A DNA stretch of 11,240 nt, from NCBI GenBank assembly GCA_030844565.1, contig JAUUNK010000160.1:1-11240 (forward strand), in the 5' to 3' direction. Under the pieces are notes generated by a model. That model was not told where the DNA came from. It saw only the letters and a list, made by a program, of their open reading frames with translations, and did not search any database. This document shows, piece by piece, positions 1 to 6,094 of the stretch. Made by a program: the position numbers and the translations under genes. Numbering within the stretch: the stretch's first letter is position 1; every line of letters starts with the position of its first letter. The DNA comes from Bacteroides ovatus (GTDB taxonomy: Bacteria > Bacteroidota > Bacteroidia > Bacteroidales > Bacteroidaceae).

Positions 1-531
1 CCCTGGTGGGATCAGCAGTTAGTAGGCGGACGGCTTTATTACAACGCATTCGTATCACGCCTTTACATGGATTTCGTATCCAAAGACTCTTCAAAAAGAT
101 GGTTCCAAAATGTAAAAGCCATCTGGGAAAAAAGAGAGATTATATTCATCGAAGGAGAGAAAAGCCGCTTAGGAGTTGGTAATGACCTTTTTAATAATGC
201 TTATAGCATACGTCGTATTCTTTGTCCTCCCCGAGATGCATTTAATCATTATAATGACATATTAGCAGAAGCTCTTAAACAAAAGAAAGACAGTTTGTTT
301 CTTATCGCTTTAGGTCCTACAGCTACAGTACTAGCATATGATCTATTTAGACAAGGGTATCAAGCTGTAGATATAGGACATATAGACATAGAGTATGAAT
401 GGTGGCAAATGGGAACAAACAAAAAAGTTAAACTGCCCCATAAACAAGTAAATGAAGCTAGTGGACATAACGATACCCAAATTTCTAATGATGAAACATA
501 CAATAAACAGATTATAGCCAAAATACTTTAA
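1..531 (+). CDS. GT-D fold glycosyltransferase, C-terminal part (5'-truncated by window edge)
   Basis: The reading frame is open from base 1 (Pro-Trp-Trp-Asp...) to the TAA at 529-531, so this is the last 176 residues of a longer protein. The ATG at 67 is internal (Met in a Leu-Tyr-Met-Asp context) and is probably not the start. The C-terminal block GPTATVLAYDL ... AVDIGHIDIEYEWW (window residues about 117-138) is typical of the GT-D fold family (DUF1792, SP_1767-like), known from glycosylation of streptococcal serine-rich proteins and also found in polysaccharide loci. In that family the N-terminal half carries the nucleotide-sugar and metal site; it is not visible here, so activity cannot be judged. 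It would add one sugar to a lipid-linked or protein-linked glycan in the cytoplasm; donor and acceptor are unknown. The tail after residue 140 is polar and poorly conserved. The next gene starts 4 bases after the stop, suggesting translational coupling. Confidence 0.8.
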   Translation, partial: PWWDQQLVGGRLYYNAFVSRLYMDFVSKDSSKRWFQNVKAIWEKREIIFIEGEKSRLGVGNDLFNNAYSIRRILCPPRDAFNHYNDILAEALKQKKDSLFLIALGPTATVLAYDLFRQGYQAVDIGHIDIEYEWWQMGTNKKVKLPHKQVNEASGHNDTQISNDETYNKQIIAKIL

Positions 532-535
532 AGCC

Positions 536-1588
536 ATGTATGAAGTAACTATCGCTATTCCCCTTTACAACGCAGAGTTTTATATTGAAAAAACAATGTT
601 TACGGCTTTTGCACAAACATTCAACAGTATCGAATTCTTGATAGTGGACGACCATGGCACAGATTCCAGCCTTGCTATTGTCCAACGCTTACAACACGAC
701 CATCCACGAGGAAAGGATATACGAATCATTTCTCATGAACATAATCAGGGAGTAGCGGCGGCACGTAATACTGCTATTCGTGAAGCTGCTGGTAAATATC
801 TGTTTTTTCTCGATAGTGATGACCTGATTACTCCTACTTGCATTGAAGTTCTCTATAACGCCATAGAAAACCAAGAGGCCGAAATAGCCATTGCTTCTCA
901 TCGGCATGTTCAGGCGGATACTGGAAAAGAAAAGCTTTTTCTTTTGCCTTCTTTATCCGCCCATGAACCGGACCGTTTAGCTTCCCTCCGTTTTGGAGAG
1001 TTGCACCATGTACTCGGTTTCTATATTTGGAATATACTGTATAGGCTATCCTTTATCCGAGAAAAGGGACTAGAATTTCGTTCCTTGCACATTGGTGAAG
1101 ACATTGTTTTCATGTATGAAGTGATTCCTGAAGTGGAATCTTTTGTACTAGTGCCAGATATAACTTATTCATATATTCTAAGACCGAATTCTTTATCGCA
1201 ACATGGCAAAAGGGAGACTATCCCTTTGTCTGAAATAGAAGAGCAAATAGCCATTCGCACACATGGAAAACGTAAGTTTAACGAGTTAAAAAAGAAACCT
1301 TATGCAGCGGACATGATTACTAACTTGATGAAGTATAGTTTTGAAGCTGCATCATATATCATTGATAGCCGACACAAAATAGTGCCTCGCCTGCCACGAA
1401 ATGCATTGCGCGAGTTGCTTGGTCATCCTCTTACTCTAACAGAAATAAGGCAGCTACGAAACCATAAAGGTGCCAATCTTTTCTATTATATAGGAAGCAA
1501 ACTCCCTTATTGGATGACAATCCCTTTGTTAATATGCTTTATACAAGCTTTAAAACTTTCGTGGAAGCTACGTGCTCTGCGACATTAA
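536..1588 (+). CDS. GT2 family glycosyltransferase (GT-A fold)
   Basis: This 350-aa protein has a standard GT2 N-terminal domain: the strand VTIAIPLYNAE at residues 4-14, the nucleotide-binding DDHGTD at 38-43, NQGVAAARN near residue 80, and the metal-binding acidic motif D93-S-D95-D96. A Gly-Glu-Asp at 187-189 lies where the catalytic base is expected in this family. The last 30 residues contain a hydrophobic stretch (about 323-340) followed by basic residues, suggesting membrane association. The predicted role is transfer of one sugar from a nucleotide donor to the growing undecaprenyl-linked repeat unit on the cytoplasmic face; donor and linkage are not readable. The ATG at 536 follows the upstream stop by 4 bases and no earlier in-frame start is available without overlapping that gene. 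All catalytic motifs are intact. Confidence 0.88.
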   Translation: MYEVTIAIPLYNAEFYIEKTMFTAFAQTFNSIEFLIVDDHGTDSSLAIVQRLQHDHPRGKDIRIISHEHNQGVAAARNTAIREAAGKYLFFLDSDDLITPTCIEVLYNAIENQEAEIAIASHRHVQADTGKEKLFLLPSLSAHEPDRLASLRFGELHHVLGFYIWNILYRLSFIREKGLEFRSLHIGEDIVFMYEVIPEVESFVLVPDITYSYILRPNSLSQHGKRETIPLSEIEEQIAIRTHGKRKFNELKKKPYAADMITNLMKYSFEAASYIIDSRHKIVPRLPRNALRELLGHPLTLTEIRQLRNHKGANLFYYIGSKLPYWMTIPLLICFIQALKLSWKLRALRH

Positions 1589-1613
1589 TCTAGTATTCTG
1601 AAAAATAGAAGTT

Positions 1614-2777
1614 ATGAAAATACTCTATATACACCAAGCCTTTGCCAAAATGGCAGGAACAGAAAGAATCTTAATAGACAAAATGCACTATCTATCAGAG
1701 AAATTTGGTTATGATGTCCATGTACTTACGTATGAGCAAGGGAACCACCCCTTAGCTTTCTCACTGCCATCGAAAGTTAAATGGATGGATATAGGTGTTA
1801 AACTTTATCCCATTTATCAGTGTGGAGGGTTGCGACGAATTTATCGATACATTTATTTAAGAAAGAAGTTCCGTAAAGAACTAACAAAGCAGATTAAGAA
1901 AATAAGACCGGACATCGTAATATGCACAACTTATGCTTTTTGTGAACTAGGAATTATATCACATGCTGCTAAAGGTTGCTTTAAAATTCTTGAAAGCCAC
2001 GTAAACATGCAAACAATAGGAAAAAGGTTTAATCATCAAGATAACAAGCTTAGATATTTAGTAGCTACTATACAAGACAAACTACTTTTAAAAAACATCT
2101 CTAAATTTGATACTATAGTTGTACTTACAAAGCAAGATGCAGCAAACTGGAAGTCCTGGTCAAACGTTAATATCATTCCCAATATATTAACTTATTATCC
2201 TTCTCAAGGATGTATCTATGCAGAAAAGAAAAGAGTTATATGTGCTGGAAGGCTTACACAGCAAAAGGGATTTGATCTACTTATACAATCTTGGAAAACT
2301 GTCTATAAACAACATCCTGATTGGAAGTTAGACATTTATGGAGAAGGAGATATTGAAGAAGAAAAGAATATCCTTCTGCGGCAGATTGAAGAATGTGGAT
2401 TAAAGAATACTATACATATATATAATCCGACTGAGCAAATTTATTCCGAATATATGAAAAGTGACTTTTATGTACTAAGCTCACGATGGGAAGGTTTTGG
2501 CTTAGTTCTGATAGAAGCTATGTCATGCGGCGTTCCATGTATCTCATTTGATTGTCCATACGGTCCCTCTGATATTATAAAAAACAACGAAGATGGTCTT
2601 TTAGTAGAAAATGGAAATATCCAGCAAATGGCAGAAAAAATATGCTATTTAATAGAGAATCCTTCTATACGGGAACAAATGGGAAAAAAAGCACGGGAGA
2701 ATGTTAGACGATATTTGCCAGATAGAATAATGGGGCAATGGAACAACTTGTTTGAATCACTTATTGCCTCCCGCTAA
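1614..2777 (+). CDS. GT4 family glycosyltransferase (GT-B fold)
   Basis: This 387-aa protein is a retaining GT-B glycosyltransferase of the GT4 type. The N-terminal Rossmann domain begins ILYIHQAFAKMAGTER, with the Gly-rich acceptor-side loop. The C-terminal domain starts near residue 208 (VICAGRLTQQKGFDLL) and carries the phosphate-contacting R213 and K218. The E-x7-E motif is E293 (EGFGLVLIEAMSCG) to E301, which binds the donor sugar nucleotide in this family. A following CPYGPSDII segment also fits capsule GT4 enzymes that transfer Gal, GalNAc or GlcNAc, but the donor cannot be assigned. Length is normal and no motif is missing. It sits 25 bp after the preceding GT2 gene and 33 bp before the next, inside the same likely operon. 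It acts in the cytoplasm or peripherally on the inner membrane. Confidence 0.9.
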   Translation: MKILYIHQAFAKMAGTERILIDKMHYLSEKFGYDVHVLTYEQGNHPLAFSLPSKVKWMDIGVKLYPIYQCGGLRRIYRYIYLRKKFRKELTKQIKKIRPDIVICTTYAFCELGIISHAAKGCFKILESHVNMQTIGKRFNHQDNKLRYLVATIQDKLLLKNISKFDTIVVLTKQDAANWKSWSNVNIIPNILTYYPSQGCIYAEKKRVICAGRLTQQKGFDLLIQSWKTVYKQHPDWKLDIYGEGDIEEEKNILLRQIEECGLKNTIHIYNPTEQIYSEYMKSDFYVLSSRWEGFGLVLIEAMSCGVPCISFDCPYGPSDIIKNNEDGLLVENGNIQQMAEKICYLIENPSIREQMGKKARENVRRYLPDRIMGQWNNLFESLIASR

Positions 2778-2810
2778 TAAAGTTGTAAACCTATTTATAT
2801 ACAGTTGCTT

Positions 2811-3665
2811 ATGAAATGGTATACAAAATATCTACAAGTTTACGATAAGTCTCTTTCACAAATATCGCCCTCGGTTGTAAAGGAGATAAATAATAAACTA
2901 CAGGAGTTAAAGGACAGCAATGCCACTCCTGTGGTCTCTATTATTCTCATCGCTTATAATGAAGAGAAGCATCTTGCCAGTTGTTTGTGGTCACTCGTAG
3001 AAAATCAATATAATTTTCCAGTAGAAATATTGGCAGTGAATAATAATTCAACTGATCTGACTGAAAAGACACTGCAACAACTAGGCGTAACTTACTTTAA
3101 TGAAACAAAAAAAGGTCCCGGACATGCCCGCCAATGTGGGTTGAACCATGCCCGTGGAAAGTACCATATTTGTATAGATGCAGATACTATGTACCCCCCT
3201 CATTATGTTGAAACTCATCTTAAGGAACTCATGAAACCGGGAGTTGTAGGAACATTCAGTTTATGGAGTTTTCTTCCTGATGAAAAGCATTCCCCGATGG
3301 GGCTATGGATATATGAAACGTTAAGGGATATTCATTTAAGAATTCAAGCTATCAAACGTCCTGAACTTTGTGTGCGAGGAATGACATTTGGATTTAACAC
3401 GGAACTAGCCCGCCGTTTTGGATTCCGAACCGATATTCGTCGTGGAGAGGACGGCTCGTTAGCACTCGCAATGAAGCCTTGTGGTAAATTGGTATTTATC
3501 ACTAACCGAAAAGCACGTGTCGTGACAAGCAATGGGACTCTGAATGCTGAAGGTTCCCTTCTCTCTAACATTCGGGTACGAGCAATAAAAGCTCTTAAAA
3601 GTTCTAGCGGGCTTTTCACTGAGAAAAAGGAATATGAGGACCATGACAATAATCTAATAAAGTAA
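2811..3665 (+). CDS. GT2 family glycosyltransferase
   Basis: I place the start at the ATG at 2811 (284 aa). A TTG two codons earlier (2805) is possible but less likely. The GT2 core runs from about residue 40 to 240: VVSIILIAYNEE (strand 1 and loop), NNNSTD (nucleotide binding), GPGHARQ, the metal-binding D123-A-D125 followed by TMYPP, and an RRGED segment with E213-D214 as candidate catalytic-base region. About 35 residues precede the core. There is no obvious transmembrane helix, so it is probably cytosolic or peripheral. The protein differs from the GT2 at 536 in its DxD surroundings, so it is not a simple duplicate. Predicted role: addition of one sugar to the polysaccharide repeat unit; donor unknown. 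A 69-bp AT-rich gap separates it from the acyltransferase gene. Confidence 0.86.
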   Translation: MKWYTKYLQVYDKSLSQISPSVVKEINNKLQELKDSNATPVVSIILIAYNEEKHLASCLWSLVENQYNFPVEILAVNNNSTDLTEKTLQQLGVTYFNETKKGPGHARQCGLNHARGKYHICIDADTMYPPHYVETHLKELMKPGVVGTFSLWSFLPDEKHSPMGLWIYETLRDIHLRIQAIKRPELCVRGMTFGFNTELARRFGFRTDIRRGEDGSLALAMKPCGKLVFITNRKARVVTSNGTLNAEGSLLSNIRVRAIKALKSSSGLFTEKKEYEDHDNNLIK

Positions 3666-3734
3666 CAGAACTTAGATTATAAAGTTATAGTTACAATAAG
3701 AATGAATCTATAATCAAGTAAATTATATTTTGTC

Positions 3735-4691
3735 ATGACAACTGCAGATAATTCTCGACTAACATTATCCTATTTACGCTTTTTTGCGGCCTTGCTTATT
3801 ACTAACTCACACATAGGTCCGCTTTACCCGCCATCCTTGCAAGTATTGTCCACCGGAGGTGCATTAGGAAATTCTCTCTTTTTCTTTTGCTCTGGCTTTG
3901 CACTTTATCTAAGCAATCGTAATATAGGTTTTTACCCATGGATAATAAGGAGATTCACTAGAATATACCCTAGCCTCTGGATATTTATGCTAGCATGTTA
4001 TAGTCTAGGGATTGAAAGGTATAATATCATAGATATAATCGTTCCTACTTTTTGGTTTTTACAAGCTATTCTAGTATTTTACATACTGTTTTTTTATACA
4101 GTCAAACATTTCGATAAACATCTAGGAAAAATAGGTGTACTTATGATTTTCCCACTTTTAATTACCTACTTTAGCATGAAAAATAATGGTTGGGTGATTG
4201 AAAATGTAGAAAGAAATCACTTTCTACACTGGTATTTCTATTATGCAATTATGTTACTAGGTGCCTTCACCGCACGTAAAAAACAATGGCTCCAGAATAA
4301 ACTTAAAATAGGATATACTTTAATATTTTTAATAGCTATCCTTACCATTTACTATGGACTTAAAATATATATATTACACACCTCCAATCCCATCTATTGT
4401 TTACAACTAATTCTACCTATATTCTTAGCAGCCTTTGCATATTACACTTTTAAATTTTGCCAATGGCTAGCGTTGCATATAAAAATAAAAAGTATCAAAG
4501 CTGTTGTACCTTTCGTTGCCAATTTAACTTTAGATATTTATATTGTACAATTCGTTATCATGGGATATTTTGCACAATACAAATTTCCTTATGGGTTTGT
4601 TGGAGCTCTCATAGCCATCTTTCTCGCAGCCACACTTTTGCACAAAGTCTCAGATTATGCTACAAAATATTTAAGAAGGTGGCTTTTATAG
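3735..4691 (+). CDS. Acyltransferase-3 family membrane protein (probable polysaccharide O-acyltransferase)
   Basis: This 318-aa protein is almost entirely hydrophobic, with about 10 predicted membrane helices, the usual number for acyltransferase-3 (OafA/WecH-like) domains. The family R-x10-H motif is visible in helix 1 as R15 to H26 (RFFAALLITNSH). A phenylalanine-rich helix 2 (SLFFFCSGFALYL) and the RFTRIYPSLW segment after it also match the family. Length equals a bare AT3 domain; there is no C-terminal SGNH esterase domain. Members move an acyl group, usually acetyl, across the membrane onto a sugar. Placed last in the glycosyltransferase operon, its likely job is O-acetylation of the repeat unit or finished polymer. 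The acyl group and acceptor are inferred, not visible. The stop codon lies inside a hairpin described separately. Confidence 0.85.
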   Translation: MTTADNSRLTLSYLRFFAALLITNSHIGPLYPPSLQVLSTGGALGNSLFFFCSGFALYLSNRNIGFYPWIIRRFTRIYPSLWIFMLACYSLGIERYNIIDIIVPTFWFLQAILVFYILFFYTVKHFDKHLGKIGVLMIFPLLITYFSMKNNGWVIENVERNHFLHWYFYYAIMLLGAFTARKKQWLQNKLKIGYTLIFLIAILTIYYGLKIYILHTSNPIYCLQLILPIFLAAFAYYTFKFCQWLALHIKIKSIKAVVPFVANLTLDIYIVQFVIMGYFAQYKFPYGFVGALIAIFLAATLLHKVSDYATKYLRRWLL

Positions 4692-4702
4692 AAGCCTCCT
4701 TC
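4675..4702 (+). terminator. Hairpin over the acyltransferase stop codon, possible terminator
   Basis: GAAGGTGGCTT (4675-4685) pairs with AAGCCTCCTTC (4692-4702) with one internal mismatch and a 6-nt loop; the loop contains the TAG stop at 4689-4691. The run after it is C-rich and the first T5 tract comes only at 4721-4725, so it is not a classic intrinsic terminator. Its position at the end of the polysaccharide genes and just before a strong promoter supports a role in ending or stabilising that transcript. Confidence 0.4.
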
Positions 4703-4736
4703 CCCACCCTCCAAAAAATCTTTTTCAACAATCGTC

Positions 4737-4767
4737 TTTGCAGATACATAGAAATATAATATCTTTG
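4737..4767 (+). promoter_or_regulatory. Bacteroides sigma-ABfr-type promoter for the GT2 gene at 4790
   Basis: The -33 box TTTG lies at 4737-4740 and the -7 box TATCTTTG (consensus TAnnTTTG) at 4760-4767, with an exact 19-bp spacer. This matches the published Bacteroides primary sigma factor consensus. Transcription would begin near 4773, leaving a leader of roughly 17 nt. It marks an independent transcription unit just after the polysaccharide genes. Confidence 0.8.
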
Positions 4768-4789
4768 TATATTACAAAACGGACAAACA

Positions 4790-6007
4790 ATGAATCACAC
4801 ACTTATCCTTTGGCTCCAGATTATTTTTTGGATTGCGCTTTTCATCGTATTCTACACTTATTTGGGATACGGTATACTGCTTTACTTTCTCGTTAAGATA
4901 AAAGAAATGTTTAAAAAACCCGTGCACAGGGAGCTGCCACAGGCAGATGAAGACTTGCCCGAAGTGACGCTCTTTATCACCGCATTCAATGAAGAAGACG
5001 TGGTGGACGAGAAGATGCGCAACAGCCTTGCACTGGACTATCCCAAAGACCGGCTGCACATCGTGTGGGTGACCGACGGAAGCAACGACGGAACCAACCA
5101 AAGGCTGCAAACGGAATGGAAGGGGCAGGCAACCGTATTCTTCCAACCCGAAAGGCAGGGGAAGACGGCCGCGATGAACCGCGGGATGACATTGGTGGAG
5201 ACACCGTTGGTGGTGTTTACCGATGCCAACACGATGGTGAACCGGGAGGCCATCCGGGAAATTGTGCGGGCGTTTGAGGATCCGCGCGTGGGGTGCGTGG
5301 CGGGAGAAAAACGAATTGCCGTGCAGACCAAGGACGGGGCTGCCGCCGGAGGAGAAGGTATCTACTGGAAATATGAATCGACGCTGAAGGCTTGGGATGC
5401 TAGACTGTATTCTGCCGTGGGAGCTGCCGGAGAACTGTTTGCCGTGCGCCGCGAACTGTTTGAAGAGATGGAGAGGGATACGTTGCTCGACGACTTTATC
5501 CTTTCGCTACGTATTGCCATGAAGGGATATACCATTGCTTACTGCACTGAAGCGTATGCCATCGAAAGCGGGTCGGCGGATATGCGGGAGGAAGAAAAAC
5601 GCAAGGTGCGCATAGCCGCGGGCGGGCTCCAGTCTATCGCGCGGCTGAAACCTTTGCTGAACCCGCTACGCTATGGGCTACTCAGCTTCCAATATGTCTC
5701 GCACCGGGTGTTGCGCTGGTCGGTCACGCCGTTTTTCCTGCTGGCGCTATTGCCGCTCAATGTGGCATTGCTCTGTCTGGGAGTGGCGCCAGTGTTCTAT
5801 GGCGTTCTTCTGGGGCTACAAATTCTTTTCTATCTGCTCGGCTTTCTGGGATATTATCTGTCGACGCGACAAATAAAAAACAAAATTCTTTTTGTTCCTT
5901 ATTATTTCTTGTTTATGAATCTCAATGTATTGAAGGGGATAGGCTATCTGAAAAAGAAAAAAGGAACGGGAGCATGGGAAAAAGCACGCCGGGCGGTGTC
6001 GCAATAA
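4790..6007 (+). CDS. Membrane-bound processive-type GT2 glycosyltransferase (poly-GlcNAc/hyaluronan/cellulose synthase-like)
   Basis: This 405-aa protein has an N-terminal membrane segment (about residues 6-33), a cytoplasmic GT2 domain (about 55-290) and two or three further membrane segments (about 308-388). This is the layout of PgaC/NodC/HasA-like GT2 enzymes. Motifs in order: FITAFNEED, VTDGSNDGT with D96, a QGKTAAMN segment, TDAN with D145 (D-x-N rather than D-x-D, which I believe is common in this subgroup), L-D234-D235 in place of the TED base, and R271-K-V-R274 in place of QxxRW. It probably polymerises or transfers a sugar onto a lipid or polymer at the inner membrane; product unknown. 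It has its own strong promoter and is separated from the kinase gene by 87 bp. The central part is much more GC-rich than both ends, noted as a finding. It may be a stable core-genome gene next to the variable locus. Confidence 0.83.
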   Translation: MNHTLILWLQIIFWIALFIVFYTYLGYGILLYFLVKIKEMFKKPVHRELPQADEDLPEVTLFITAFNEEDVVDEKMRNSLALDYPKDRLHIVWVTDGSNDGTNQRLQTEWKGQATVFFQPERQGKTAAMNRGMTLVETPLVVFTDANTMVNREAIREIVRAFEDPRVGCVAGEKRIAVQTKDGAAAGGEGIYWKYESTLKAWDARLYSAVGAAGELFAVRRELFEEMERDTLLDDFILSLRIAMKGYTIAYCTEAYAIESGSADMREEEKRKVRIAAGGLQSIARLKPLLNPLRYGLLSFQYVSHRVLRWSVTPFFLLALLPLNVALLCLGVAPVFYGVLLGLQILFYLLGFLGYYLSTRQIKNKILFVPYYFLFMNLNVLKGIGYLKKKKGTGAWEKARRAVSQ

Positions 6008-6022
6008 ATCTTTCCGTGTGTT

Positions 6023-6057
6023 TTTGAACAAGTATAGGACTTTTTTTGTTATTTTTG
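6023..6057 (+). promoter_or_regulatory. Possible promoter for the hybrid kinase gene
   Basis: TATTTTTG at 6050-6057 fits the Bacteroides -7 consensus TAnnTTTG. The nearest upstream TTTG (6023-6026) is 23 bp away, longer than the usual 19-21. Transcription would start near 6063, about 30 nt before the ATG at 6095. The region is T-rich, so a chance match is possible. Confidence 0.35.
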
Positions 6058-6094
6058 TCAGGTTGAATCCTTTATTGTCTAATAAAATAAAAAC

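Larger units (their letters stand above)
1..4691 (+). other. 3' end of a surface polysaccharide (capsule/EPS) biosynthesis locus
   Basis: Five consecutive plus-strand genes encode three classes of glycosyltransferase (GT-D fold, GT2, GT4, GT2) and an O-acyltransferase-type membrane protein. Gaps are 4, 25, 33 and 69 bp, and no terminator-like structure is seen between the genes, so one transcript is likely. The stretch is visibly AT-rich compared with the genes after about 4920, which is usual for variable Bacteroides capsule loci gained by exchange. No wzx, wzy, sugar-nucleotide or initiating transferase genes are in the window, so the locus must continue upstream. Whether the product is capsule, exopolysaccharide or a glycan for protein O-glycosylation cannot be told from this end alone. 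Confidence 0.75.

Noticed and set aside
3194..3199. C6 tract in the second GT2 gene (also G6 tracts in the kinase gene) as phase-variation sites
   Set aside because: Six-base tracts are too short to indicate slippage switching and all frames are intact.
3675..3715. Inverted repeat GATTATA/TATAATC in the gap before the acyltransferase gene
   Set aside because: Only 7 bp of A/T pairs in an AT-rich spacer with no T-run; expected by chance.
3724..3733. TATATTTTG just before the acyltransferase ATG as a promoter -7 box
   Set aside because: It has one base too many for TAnnTTTG and lies so close that transcription would begin inside the coding region.
4457..4759. A 100-codon open frame overlapping the end of the acyltransferase gene
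   Set aside because: It lies in another frame of a well-supported membrane protein, has no recognisable domain, and runs through the hairpin and into the promoter region.
5222..5230. Loss of the DxD motif (Asp-Ala-Asn) in the processive GT2 as a sign of inactivity
   Set aside because: The D-A-N form appears normal for this GT2 subgroup and the other motifs are present.
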